Below, piece after piece: positions 1 to 8,799 of a stretch of 30,273 nt of DNA; positions within the stretch are counted from its first letter, which is position 1; every line of letters begins with the position of its first letter. The DNA comes from Chara braunii (lineage: Eukaryota > Streptophyta > Charophyceae > Charales > Characeae), in contig BFEA01000479.1 of the NCBI GenBank assembly GCA_003427395.1, forward strand, positions 590,857 to 621,129. The letters are read 5' to 3'. Both the position numbers and the translations under genes were made by a program. Under the pieces are notes generated by a model. That model saw nothing but the letters and a program-made list of their open reading frames with translations. It did not search any database and was not told the DNA's origin.

Positions 1-114
1 GTATGTAACCAGCAACAAACAAACAACAGGCGGACGGCGAGGCCGCACCGGTGCTTTATCCCTCGTCAGAAAGTATGAACCTATACTGCAAAAACGGCCA
101 TGTTCATGCTTTCT

Positions 115-202
115 AAGCACGAAGATAGTCCTTTTTAAGCACGAAGATAGTCCGTTCTTAGCACGTAGATAGTCTTTTCTTAGCACGAACATAGCATTTT
201 TT
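115..202. repeat. 22-bp tandem repeat, four units
   Basis: Units begin at 115, 137, 159 and 181, an exact 22-base period. Each carries a core like AGCACGAAGATAGTC followed by a T-rich tail. The units differ at a few positions (GAAG, GTAG, GAAC), so the array is not newly amplified. It is followed by a T-rich stretch to about 224. No function is evident. Confidence 0.85.
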
Positions 203-235
203 TTTTTATTTTTTTATTTTTTTTCCAAGCATAGT

Positions 236-293
236 AAAAAGTTAGGGGCAATCAGAAAAAAAAAAAAAAAAAAAAAAAGTTAGGGGCAATCAG
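236..293. repeat. Direct repeat flanking a 23-nt A-tract
   Basis: AGTTAGGGGCAATCAG occurs at 240-255 and again at 278-293, separated only by a run of A (about 256-278). The match extends a few A residues to the left. A 16-20 bp direct repeat around pure poly(A) is what a LINE-mediated insertion of little more than a tail would leave. Slippage or tandem duplication is the alternative. The rest of 294-600 holds no gene I can support. Confidence 0.7.
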
Positions 294-614
294 TTAGGTA
301 GGCCTGCCCCCTAACTGTAGCCTGTAGGCGCTTCGGAGGCGCCGGGGTCCTTACGGATATTACGTGAAGAAGAAGGGCCTCCCCTTCACTTAGTCTACCC
401 AACAGACCATACAACTTTTAACTGTTTCTGGGGCTGCAAGTCTAGATACGTTCGAACATACCCAACAATTGAATGTATCGGGACTACGTGTTGGTCTATA
501 TACATTGAGAATGTTGTGCAGTGGAGCGAGGCCCGAAGCGGCGTAACTTGCTAGCGTATTGGCAGGTTAGTTCCGATCACCGTTGAGGGATATTTGTTCT
601 CTGGAGGTTGGCAT

Positions 615-724
615 TACAGTCTTCCCCCGAATACAACGTACGGTCATTGTAGCTGAAATTGGTGGTATCTTTCTGTCTACATTCAGCTAGAACGACCATA
701 CGTTGTATTCGAGGGAAGACCGTA
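615..724. mobile_element. Foldback MITE-like element, family A copy 1
   Basis: A hairpin of about 110 bp. The left end reads TACAGTCTTCCCCCGAATAC and the right end is its near-exact inverse, ending GGGAAGACCGTA. TA lies at both ends, as in a TA target duplication of Tc1/mariner or Stowaway-like elements. Pairing continues inward through AGCTGAA and its inverse near 650 and 684. There is no coding capacity. Copies 2-5 of the family lie at 1041, 2815, 10115 and 11746. Confidence 0.8.
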
Positions 725-778
725 GCACGAGGCCGAAGCTGAATAGGCTGTTGGCGCCCAACTACATACTGGGACTAT

Positions 779-899
779 GGGCCTCGCTGCACTACTCTCG
801 ACATGCACAAAGGACAAAAATCATGGCGGTGCATCTTTCCATATTCTAGAGGAGATTCACTCTCGTTTTGCACATGTCGAGAGTAGTGCAGCGAGGCCC
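779..899. mobile_element. Foldback element, family B copy 1
   Basis: A perfect 27-bp inverted repeat: 779-805 (starts GGGCCTCGCTGCACTAC) and 873-899. The stem continues inward imperfectly through CACAAA. TAT lies immediately outside both ends (776-778 and 900-902), compatible with a TA or TAT target duplication. About 121 bp, non-coding, strongly self-complementary. Confidence 0.8.
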
Positions 900-906
900 T
901 ATATGC

Positions 907-1034
907 TGGGTCTCGCTCCATTACTCTCGAAATGTGCAAAAGGAGAGTGAATCTTTCGCTAGAACATGGAAAGATACACGGCCATGGTAATTGTCTTTTG
1001 TGCATGTCGAGAGTAGTGGAGCGAGCGAGGCCCA
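907..1034. mobile_element. Foldback element, family B copy 2
   Basis: Related to copy 1, seven bases downstream of it. The left end TGGGTCTCGCTCCATTACTC matches the inverse of the right end (about 1001-1034) with several mismatches and a GCGA duplication near 1021-1028. The right arm carries the family core CATGTCGAGAGTAGTG. Non-coding. Confidence 0.75.
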
Positions 1035-1040
1035 CTCCTA

Positions 1041-1148
1041 TAGTCTTCCCCCGAATACAACGTATGGTCCTTATAGCTGAATTTGGTGTATCTTTCTGTC
1101 TAAATTCAGCTAGAATGACCCTACGTTGTATTCGGGGGAAGACTGTTA
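1041..1148. mobile_element. Foldback MITE-like element, family A copy 2
   Basis: Left end TAGTCTTCCCCCGAATAC and right end ATTCGGGGGAAGACTGTTA are inverted, with TA at each outer edge. The interior AGCTGAATTTGGTGTATC resembles copy 1 closely. Together with 615-899 and 907-1034 it forms a run of four hairpin elements within about 540 bp. Confidence 0.8.
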
Positions 1149-2200
1149 CAGTAGACGCAATTGCGATGAAGTCACTGAAAAATGTTACATGCCCAGTTGG
1201 GCGATGTACATATAAAACCGAGGATCCGCAATGTGATGAAAAGGACTGAATGGACAATGCAGTGTAAGTGAAATCTCAATAAGCAGTGTACATCCTGATA
1301 CATACAAACATGGTGCTTTATAGCGCAGGGGAAGACTTAGATACAAGTCCTGACCTGACCGGACTGACCTCTGTCACGTAGTGTAAGACAGCACAGCAGA
1401 ATGCTAGAATACCAATGACTAGCCCAATCAATGTTGCAACGCAGACCAAACATACATCATCCTCATCACAAGGTGTGAAGAGACCTGGCGCTATACACAG
1501 GAAGAAGACGCCAGGCCCGAATCATGCACAGACGGAGAGGAGGGGAACAGACGAAGAAGAGGGGGAGAGATGGGAATGAATAAATCGTCAACACCAAGTC
1601 TTTGTCACAAGTCCCAAATAATCCTCGTCAAAATGTCTGAAGCTCAAATGTCAAGTCTGGATCCAAATGTCACCAAGCTCTCACTTTCTCTCGTAGTCTG
1701 CTGATGCAGTGAAGTCAGGTAGCGAGAGGGTGAGAGGGAGATGGTGGACCGAGAAGAGGAAGAAGAAGAACTCTCTCTCTCTCTCTCATATGCCAGGTAC
1801 TAACCTGTGAAGATGGCGCTGTGCTGCAGGTACCTCGAAGACAAAGCTGGAGCTATGGGGCTGCAGGTAAGTATCCCTGGCCTCTGCCCAATCTCTCTCT
1901 CTCTAGCACTACTCTAGCTCCTATGGCGCCCAGCGCTGAAGACTACTGCTAACGCTGCTAGCGCCCAGCGCTGAAGACTACTGCCAGCGCTACAACTACT
2001 CCTGCAGCGCTCCTCCAGAGTGCTGCTGCCGATTCCTGAAGACTATCGCCTGCCTCCTGAACTGCACATGAAGTGCGTGGGAAGTACCTAGGAACTACCA
2101 ACCGGCCTGCAGGGCGGGCCAGTCCTATACAGTGCTGGCCCGTCCAGGAGGCTGCTCTTGCCAATGCCGAAACGTGCCAGACCCTGGCGTTGAAGCTCAA
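1149..2200. other. Stretch without a supported gene
   Basis: No coding region or named repeat is supported. There is a short CT microsatellite near 1770-1790, another near 1893-1904, and a near-repeat of GCGCCCAGCGCTGAAGAC at about 1926 and 1961. GCAGGTAAGTAT near 1864 resembles a 5' splice site, and a similar motif recurs in the 10.5-kb and 14.1-kb repeats. Confidence 0.5.
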
Positions 2201-2218
2201 CCAGGGGTTGTCTTGAAA

Positions 2219-2406
2219 ACAGGCCTGAAATGGCCTGTGCTAAAACCCTGGATTGTTGCCTGAGTTTCAGGGCGGGTCGGACTGATGAGGGCCTGGAAAT
2301 GGCCCTCAGTTTCAGGCTGAAAATACTCAGGGCCGGAAAGGCCCTGATTCAGCCTGAAACGACACAGGGCCGGTAGGCCCTTGTTTTCAGGCTTTTGGCC
2401 TGAAAA
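2219..2406. repeat. Cluster of five GGCC stem-loops
   Basis: Five short perfect inverted repeats follow one another. Arms: 2219-2225/2232-2238 (ACAGGCC), 2286-2293/2301-2308 (TGAGGGCC), 2327-2334/2340-2347 (TCAGGGCC), 2366-2371/2376-2381 (AGGGCC) and 2384-2392/2398-2406 (TTTTCAGGC). Loops are 4-7 nt and the first three contain GAAA. The shared GGCC core suggests a repeated palindromic unit that has diverged. No protein is supported here. Confidence 0.75.
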
Positions 2407-2628
2407 CGTCATGGGCCTGAAAGGGGGGCCGTGCAGCCTGTTGCAGGCGCAGCATGTAACAAAAATGTTGGGGCATATTTGTTCTCTGCCAAGTGGCAAT
2501 ATCATACCGCAGTGGTGGGGACCACACGAAACAATTAGCCGCTCCTTGCAATGGCTTGCATCACACTCTCTCTTTCAGTCTCCGCTTGTTTTTCCCCAGG
2601 GACCACGGTCTCCTTCCTCCTCCTGTGT

Positions 2629-2766
2629 TCCAGCCCCACCCCTTTTTTTTGCCTTTCCACCCCTACCCCTTTTTTTACATTACCGGCCCCGCCCCCTTTT
2701 TTCTTCCAGCCCCACCCGTTTTTTTTTTTTCCAGCCCCACCCCTTTTTTTCTTTTCCAGCCCCACC
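2629..2766. repeat. Pyrimidine minisatellite
   Basis: About five units of the form CCAGCCCCACCCC followed by 6-12 T, with variable spacing of 25-35 bp and one diverged unit (ACATTACCGGCCCCGCCCCC). Several frames stay open across it only because its composition is extreme, so I call no gene. Confidence 0.8.
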
Positions 2767-2814
2767 ACCCCTGATCCTCTCCAGGCTCCCCTGCATTTCA
2801 GATTTGAATCCTTT

Positions 2815-2922
2815 CCTTTCTTCCCCCGAATACAACGCACGGTAATTATAGCTGTATCTAGACTGAAAGACGGCTCAAATACAGTTATAATGACTGTACT
2901 TTGTATTTGGGGGAAGAAGGTA
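2815..2922. mobile_element. Foldback MITE-like element, family A copy 3 (diverged)
   Basis: The left end TTTCTTCCCCCGAATACAACG pairs imperfectly with the right end TTTGTATTTGGGGGAAGAAGG; TA follows at 2921-2922. The left TA has been lost or abuts the minisatellite. The interior ATAGCTGTATCTAGACTGAAAG also resembles copy 5. More degraded than copies 1 and 2. Confidence 0.7.
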
Positions 2923-3115
2923 AATTTCCATTTCCTTCTTTAAAGAAGCTGTAGTAGGTCCCTACTCTGTTCCCTCCTTCAGTGAGTTGTGCCATCCGCC
3001 GCATCCGTGCTGATTTCCATAATATGATCTCTGGTCCCAGTGGGTCGCAGATTTTTTCCAGTGCGTCGTTTCACTTGGCACCTCCCCAGGGTTTGGTCTT
3101 GGCGGGGGCCAAGTG

Positions 3116-3140
3116 TTTTTTTTTTTTTTTTTTTTTTTTT
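3116..3140. repeat. Poly(T) tract, 25 nt
   Basis: A pure T run, possibly the tail of a minus-strand retroposed sequence. I see no recognisable body beside it. The surrounding 2925-3690 holds no gene I can support. Confidence 0.6.
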
Positions 3141-3689
3141 CAATCTAAAAAGCCCAGGTTGTGGTAGAGGCTGGATTACAGACATATGAGAGTCACCTTT
3201 AGCACTTGGCCATGTGGTAGAGGCCCCCTAATCCTATAGGACTCCCTCCCAACCTACCTCTTTCGTAATTTCCCCCGGCGCACTCCTACTCCCACTATCC
3301 TGCCTCAGTGTCTACCACTCACGATCGTCACCCTCCAGCCTTGGGGGTGACCTGACCGAACCGTGGTTGTAGGTACCAGGGCTAAGCTGAAGCCCACACA
3401 CCCGACTCAGCCCTGATCGAATCATATTTGTGCGAGCCTTGTCGCCCAGGTACTTCAGGTGCTATGTACAGACGTTTCACTACAAGTCCCATAGGTGGAC
3501 CTATTTTGCGTTCCTATCGTTGTGTACACAGCTGTTGGTACTGTTGTTTTGTTGTGAGGTTGTTCGCTGTGCACACTGTTGTCATTACTGCACATTTTTT
3601 TGTTGATAGTGAACCGAACGCAGGGGGCAGGCAACCCAACCAATCCTGTGGATAGCCCCACCGACACAAGAGCCCTACCAGCACCGGCC

Positions 3690-4012
3690 ATAGAGTGTAC
3701 TAAGTCTCACTCTCATCAACTGTTCCTTGTTCCCTGGGCGGTCTGTAGGGTCCTAGTTCAGACAGACATCGACTGTGGATTGTACTAAGTCTCACTCTCA
3801 TCAACCGTTCCTGTTCCACGGGCAAGCTGTCCTAAGGGGATCCCTCATCCTAACCCCTCCCATGCCGAGTGGCTGACCCCCCCAGATCTCCAGCTAGCAA
3901 CGGGTCCCCCTACTCTAATCTAGCCCCAAGAAACCTACCAACACCGACCACAGTCTGTACTAAGTCTCACTCTCATCAACCGTTCCTGAGTCTATGGGCG
4001 GTGTGTAGGTCT
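3690..4012. repeat. Three direct repeats around a TACTAAGTCTCACTCTCATC core
   Basis: The core occurs at about 3699, 3783 and 3958, each time followed by AAC, YGTTCCT and a variable GGGC segment. The first and third copies match over about 80 bp (from CCTACCA to GGGCGGTSTGTAGG); the middle copy is shorter. Spacing is irregular (about 84 and 175 bp). They lie directly upstream, on the plus strand, of two tRNA-like sequences and may belong to the same composite repeat. Confidence 0.75.
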
Positions 4013-4017
4013 CTTGG

Positions 4018-4115
4018 TCCTGCCTCCCACTAGGTAAGCGAGTTTTGAACACACGACCTCATCCATGCAATCTTCTATCGAACCTACCGAGCTACTGTGG
4101 AAACTGAACGATTTG
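4018..4115 (-). mobile_element. tRNA-derived SINE head (copy a)
   Basis: On the minus strand an A-box-like TAGCTCGGTAGG (4094-4083) is followed 30 nt later by a B-box-like GTGTTCAAAACTC (4052-4040), the order and spacing of an internal RNA polymerase III promoter. No closed acceptor stem is visible, so this is a tRNA-derived SINE rather than a tRNA gene. A similar head in the same orientation lies about 330 bp away. Confidence 0.6.
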
Positions 4116-4349
4116 TACGCAATATCGGACTGGAAGACAAATGAACAATCATCCTCAAGTATGCAAGCCCGCAAAGAACCACTAGAACCAAGAGCATCAG
4201 GCAAACATCCCACAGCCCAAACCCAACATACAACAACGATGGACTTGCCCCTGGGTGGTGCGAAAGCAGTGTCTGTAATAGCTTACTTGCATCAGCCCAG
4301 GGGAGTGTGTCCAGCCGTGCGTCATTCTAATGCCCTGCCGGTGTTCATG

Positions 4350-4445
4350 CGCAAGGCTGCAGAGTTTTTGAACCCGCAACCTTAACCACAATGCCCATTT
4401 CCAACCGGTCCTCTAACCACTGAGCTACATCAACTGGACAGCCGG
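4350..4445 (-). mobile_element. tRNA-derived SINE head (copy b)
   Basis: On the minus strand TAGCTCAGTGG (4427-4417) is a perfect A box (TRGCNNAGYNGG), followed 41 nt later by GGGTTCAAAAACTC (4375-4362), close to the B box GGTTCRANTCC. The arms do not fold into a complete cloverleaf and the ends do not pair. It appears to be a tRNA-derived SINE or tRNA pseudogene. Confidence 0.65.
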
Positions 4446-4615
4446 GGCCAAGTGTTAATCGGAATGGCTAGGCATAAAGGGCACATAGGCGGTGAATTAG
4501 GCCCTTCAAGTTCTATGCCCTTCTATGCGTTACCAGGTAGGCCACAGTCAGGGGTGTGAAGAGAGGGCCCACCGAGCTGCTGTTGGATACTTAGAGGGGT
4601 ACCAGAATATGGGCC

Positions 4616-4753
4616 TTTTTTTTTCTTCTTTTCAAAAGTACAGCCCAAGTGAATGCTAGGGATGCTGGTAAGAGCGGACACTACTAGCACTCCCGTGAGG
4701 CTCTGTCTATTGGTGGGGACCAGCACCTGCTGGAAAGGTGGTCCAGCGTCTCT
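4616..4753 (-). mobile_element. A-tailed dispersed repeat, R family copy 1
   Basis: Read on the minus strand, the element starts near GACGCTGGACC, continues through CAGCAGGTGCTG and CCACCAATAGACAG, and ends in an A-rich tail (T run at 4616-4632 on the plus strand). Copies at 5435-5575, 8217-8340 and 15152-15215 match it, and 5193-5246 carries the head only. The 3' A tail and roughly 140-bp length fit a SINE or a short 3' LINE fragment mobilised by LINE machinery. Confidence 0.7.
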
Positions 4754-5192
4754 CTGAACGGTGTAGTTGTTCGTTTGATCAGACATGTCATTGCGATGAC
4801 GACCAGCTGCAGGGGACACCTACAGGGTATGAAATTTGACGGGTAGAACTTGCTCAGTAGCCTGAGATGACAGCCTACATTAAGCCTAGATGAAGTGATA
4901 GCAGTACCAGAATCGGGGCTAAGATCCATCCACAAGGTTTTCTGACATGGCCCAGTCTCGTAGCAATGGTCTGTGTGGAGCAGGTTTTGGAAAAGAAGCT
5001 CACTGACCAGGTACCTGTGGTTCAAACAGTCACAAAGGAGAACCCCGCCAACCCCATTTGAAGATCATGAGACAGATATACTATAGTACCATTCATATGA
5101 TCCCAACAGTGTTGATGTCACGAATCATAACTCAACTTCGGGTCATCGGAGTCAGTGCCATCATTGCCATGTGCATTTTCGAAAGGGCAAAA

Positions 5193-5246
5193 GGGACGCT
5201 GGACCCAGTTCCCAGCATGTGCCGCTCCCCACGAATAGATTGGCGG
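5193..5246 (+). mobile_element. R family copy 2 (head only)
   Basis: Starts GGGACGCTGGACCCAG and runs through CCCACGAATAGATTGG, opposite in orientation to copies 1 and 3. Similarity to copy 1 may continue upstream over about 50 bp (CATCATTGCCATGTGC here, CATCGCAATGACATGTC there), hinting that the full repeat is longer than the conserved block. Confidence 0.6.
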
Positions 5247-5434
5247 AAGGGGGGAGGTAAAGTGGGCAGACGGAGAGGGGGAGGGGCAAGGTCCTCAAGC
5301 CACCTCCAAGAGAGACTACCATCTCATGTTTAATGATTGGTTTGAATTACCAGGTGGAGCTTTTCTGCGATCTCTGGAGTGTTTTCCTGACCCGTTTCCC
5401 CCTTCGGAGCTGGGCTGTTGTAGAGTTGCAAAGG

Positions 5435-5575
5435 TTTTTTTTTTTTTTTTTTTTTTTTAAACACACCCCCTGCAGTGCTAGTGTTGCTGATAAGAGCAGG
5501 CATCACTAGCACCCGGGAGAGGCTCCATCTATTGGTGGGGAGCAGCACCTGCTGGAAAACGGGTCCAGCGTCCCT
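5435..5575 (-). mobile_element. R family copy 3
   Basis: The best-preserved copy. The minus strand runs from GGGACGCTGGACCCG to a tail of about 24 A (5435-5458 on the plus strand). GTAGAGTTGCAAAGGT just before the T run also occurs at about 7928-7943, beside the truncated LINE. Confidence 0.75.
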
Positions 5576-6262
5576 TATATAATACAGAGATTGCACCTGG
5601 GAAATTTGACCTATGACTGTGATGTGCGAGAGGGCTACTGCCTGCCAGCATTGATTGCCCTGGGTAACCAGGGGATTAACTTAGCAAGCGTACTAGACAG
5701 CTATCTGGAACTGATTTTTTTTTTTTACAGGGGCCCAGTGCCCAAGGCTTGTATTGAAATTTGAGAACATTGAGGCCGGGGTCCTCACAGTCTACCCAGA
5801 GTAACCAACATATAATGATGAGGATGATGATGATGATGCTAAAACTGATGATTTTCTGCTAATCCGAATCATGATCTTTGGGAGGTAGAAAAGATTGTAA
5901 CTGGGATATGCAAGCTACTTTGTCTGTAATCCTCTGCGTATTCCATCGTAGCCTGTACAAGCCAGGCCGTGCCCAGGGGGGCATTGGGGCACGACCCTGC
6001 TATATTTTAATTCAGGATTTCAACAAGGGAGAGGGCATGAGGAGGGAAGGGGTCGGGAAAATCTGTGGGAGGATGAAGTGGGAAGGAAGGTTCAACGTTA
6101 GTCCAGTCCCTGAACACCATTGAAACAGTAATCCCTTAACTCTTCCAACTTCTGATCCCCATCCTGCTGTTCCCCACTCCATTCTACTTCTGCTACCCAC
6201 CCCTCCCAACCATTCCTTGCAGAAATCAGTGATTGCCCTCTTCACATCCCCTGTCTGTTGGT
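5576..6262. other. Stretch without a supported gene
   Basis: Contains a short GAT microsatellite (about 5817-5840) and a T run near 5717. On the minus strand 6012-6272 is open for 86 codons and sits just 3' of the truncated LINE, so it could be decayed LINE C-terminal or 3' sequence. I see no conserved motif in it. Confidence 0.4.
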
Positions 6263-6321
6263 ACAGATCCAATTGGGCTTTTAAGGAGAGTCATCTACTT
6301 ATCATTTCTAATTGGATCTGT
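6263..6321. repeat. 12-bp inverted repeat at the 3' end of the truncated LINE
   Basis: ACAGATCCAATT (6263-6274) and its exact inverse (6310-6321) are 35 nt apart. The inner arm overlaps the stop of the LINE frame at 6308. It may mark a rearrangement or template-switch breakpoint where the usual LINE C terminus is lost. Confidence 0.6.
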
Positions 6322-7918
6322 TGTTTGATTTGCTCAGCGACCCCATTTTCCGCCATACGTGGTCCCACCATCTCCAAGTAAAGTGTGCAATCAGGCATTG
6401 CATAAAAATGTGCTCCATTGTTTCAGCTTTCTTGCTTGGTGGAAAATGCCGAAGACAGTGTTGACGCCATGGTGATGCCAGCCCCTTTTGCTCTAGATCA
6501 GTATGGTCTATCAACCAATCATTGGTCGGTAGACATCGATGTGTTATTTGCCATTGCAGTGAGGTCATCTTAGCCGGTTTGGACTTCTGCTTCTGAAACC
6601 ACTTCATCGGTGTGAGTAGGTGGCGGTCTATGTCAAGGTGCTTGACCCATCGATCGATGATCACGTCTCTCAGATGTCGCTTGGGTCTCAGCATTCGGTA
6701 TATGAATTTCACTGTCAGGCTGTGAAGGGTGACTCGCTGTGAAGGCGGGGTAGTGCGTCCCGGAGGGGCGTTCCACAACTTCCACTGCCATTCCAGTGGA
6801 TCGAAGGCCAGCTCATGGATGCTCATTTGAGGTTGGAAGACCACCCATCCCCCCCCCTCCTCCAGCACCCTCACTCGGTATAGGCCATCTCGATCCAGCC
6901 AATCAAAAGGGGCTGGGCTGCCCCGCAGCCTGTTGGATCGGGGGATACTGTAATATTCTATCAAGGTCATTCGTGAGTCCACCATATGGACCTGGCCCAC
7001 CTGTTCATGACTCCCTTTGACCACCACCCAATCTCCTTCCTTGAAGATTGGACCAGGTCCCCTCCGCAAAATTCTATACCAGTCTAGGGGAATTGATTCG
7101 ATAATGTCTTCAATGTGCTTTTCAATATGATGGCAATACCGAAGTGACTCCCGCAACTGGCCCACTGTCTTCCAATCCTGTCTTCCACCATCCCATAGGT
7201 CCCCTACACGTAAGATCCCTTGCCTGACCCAACTCTTCCGTGGTGCAGTAGTGTTGTTCCTTACGCAACCATAAGAGTCTATGAGGAATCGGTTCCCAAA
7301 GAGGGGTTTCCTACAGACTTCCTCCCATCGGTCCAGGTGGGGTCTGTCTGGAATGGGTAACCTGCGCCAGTTCTTCAATAGGGACGGCGAAAAACTATCC
7401 GCTTGTTGATTATAACCTGCCTCCTCCTGTTGTATGCCAGCCCCCTCCTGCTGCATGCCACGGAGTCGCCTTGGGATGACCCAAAGCCGGTCCTCGAACC
7501 AGGTTGTTGGATGGATTTTGGGGAGGGTTTTTGGTGCTAGTCGGGCCAGATGCTCCAAGGCCACAGACACCCATGAACAGTTGGGGCCGAAGACCAGTTT
7601 TTTAATCCATTGTAGTTGCAGTGCCTGTACTTGGGTTGTTGGATCGATCAGTCCCAATCCCCCCCTTGCCTTCGGTTGTACAATCGAGTCCCATGCTACG
7701 CGACTGATCACGTTGCCTTTATCGCAATCCCCTCGCCAGAGGAAAGCCGCCACCTTGGATTTGAGTTTTCTTACTGCTGCTCAGAGGCCAAAGTAGAAAT
7801 TTGTACCATAATGATGTGATATTACATTATTAATTGCTAAAACCCTACCAAAGAGAGACGTGGGCTTGTCCTTCCAAGCCGCTAGCTTGGTCAGGGCTGG
7901 CGCGCCCACCCACTCATC
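6308..7918 (-). mobile_element. 5'-truncated LINE ORF2, C-terminal part with zf-RVT-like region
   Basis: An uninterrupted 481-codon frame (7753-6308) encodes the part of a LINE protein that follows the RT palm. Near its start lie FLWRGD and GGLGLIDP, matched by YLWRGD and GGLGIIDP in the LINE at 17-22 kb. Near its end lie LQWQITHRCLPTNDWL and a zinc-knuckle-like stretch (HCLRH ... ETMEHIFMQC) in which the usual first Cys pair is incomplete. Upstream, homology continues to about 7918 (GRVLAINNV) beyond an in-frame TGA at 7781-7783. The endonuclease and RT catalytic motifs are absent, so it cannot be autonomous. A short repeat (GMQQEGAGIQQEEAG) near residues 100-115 looks like a local expansion. 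The long open frame suggests a younger insertion than the other LINEs here. Confidence 0.85.
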
Positions 7919-8216
7919 ATTTGTTACGTAGAGTTGCAAAGGTATGGACCAGGTATGGAAAGAGTAGAAGGAAATTGAATTATCATTTCTGAATCGGCAT
8001 TTAGGGGGGGTCTGTATGAGTCAGACCAGGTTTGGAAGTTTTAGCTGGCGGTCCCGAGGGACTGAAGAGGTCATGCATTCCTAGGGTAAGTCCAGAGGTA
8101 TATTGGGGAGAGGGCAAGCTTAGGGTTTATTGATATGCTGTATGATGGTTCTGGGCTGCTGGGATGCGGACTGGATCCCAGCAGGTACTGTGTTACCAAC
8201 TCAATGATGTATCTCA
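7919..8216. other. Stretch without a supported gene
   Basis: No coding region is supported. GTAGAGTTGCAAAGGT at about 7928-7943 repeats a 16-mer found at about 5411-5427. ACTGGATCCCAGCAGGTACTG near 8169 resembles the head of the R family immediately downstream and may be a partial duplicate of it. Confidence 0.4.
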
Positions 8217-8340
8217 GGGTATGCTGGACCCTCTTTCCAGCAGGTGTAGCTTCCCACCAATAGACTAGGAGTGCATGCTCTTACCATCACTCCTATATGG
8301 TGACGCTAGTGTTTATTAAAAGAAAAAGAAAAAAAAAAGA
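8217..8340 (+). mobile_element. R family copy 4
   Basis: Runs from TATGCTGGACCCTC through CCAGCAGGTGTAGC and CCCACCAATAGACTAG to an A-rich tail (about 8316-8340), the same layout as copies 1 and 3 but on the plus strand. About 124 bp. Confidence 0.7.
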
Positions 8341-8408
8341 AGAGTCAATGCCATGCATTGCAGCTCTAGAAGAAGAAGAACGACCTCAGGGAAGAAAAAA
8401 AATAAAGG

Positions 8409-8423
8409 ACAGAAGAAGAAGAA

Positions 8424-8455
<32 letters not shown>

Positions 8456-8482
8456 AGAGGAAGAAGAAGAGGAAGAAGAAGA
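8409..8482. repeat. AAG/AGG microsatellite
   Basis: An AGAAGA-type triplet array of about 70 bp with scattered AGG units. The Lys/Arg-rich frames across it are artefacts of composition. Further short purine runs follow at 8684-8695 (G-rich) and 8748-8776 (A-rich). Confidence 0.85.
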
Positions 8483-8799
8483 CAAGCTGGAGCAAATGTC
8501 ATCTCCCTGCTCTCGTCACCATCATATCCCCCTCATCATCACATCCAACACTTCATATCATAATGAATGGAGTCAATGGACAATCAATGTCTGAATGACC
8601 CCCCTTAGTACCCTTACAGCCAGTGAAGAAAGAACTCTCCTTAAGCTCACTTTCCTCTCCGCTCCACGTGGTATTGTGAGGGGAGGGGGGGGGGGGCTAC
8701 TTGGGGCTGCTCGTATCACCCAGAGAAACATGGCCAGCAGATCTTGAGAAAAAAAAAAGAAAAAAAAAAGAAAGGGTTATGGTTACAGGCTTACAGCTA

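Noticed and set aside
115-202. CRISPR-like array
   Set aside because: The 22-bp units are contiguous without unique spacers, and the DNA is eukaryotic.
615-1148. MicroRNA precursors
   Set aside because: The hairpins are TA-bounded and multi-copy with family-wide terminal repeats, which fits MITEs better. Small-RNA data would be needed to claim more.
2381-2943. Pro/Phe-rich and Gly/Lys-rich overlapping frames
   Set aside because: Produced by the pyrimidine minisatellite; both strands stay open for the same reason.
4362-4427. A functional tRNA gene on the minus strand
   Set aside because: A and B boxes are present, but no acceptor stem or complete cloverleaf closes, so SINE head or pseudo-tRNA is better supported.
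8297-8598. Lys/Arg-rich open frames
   Set aside because: Produced by the AAG/AGG microsatellite.
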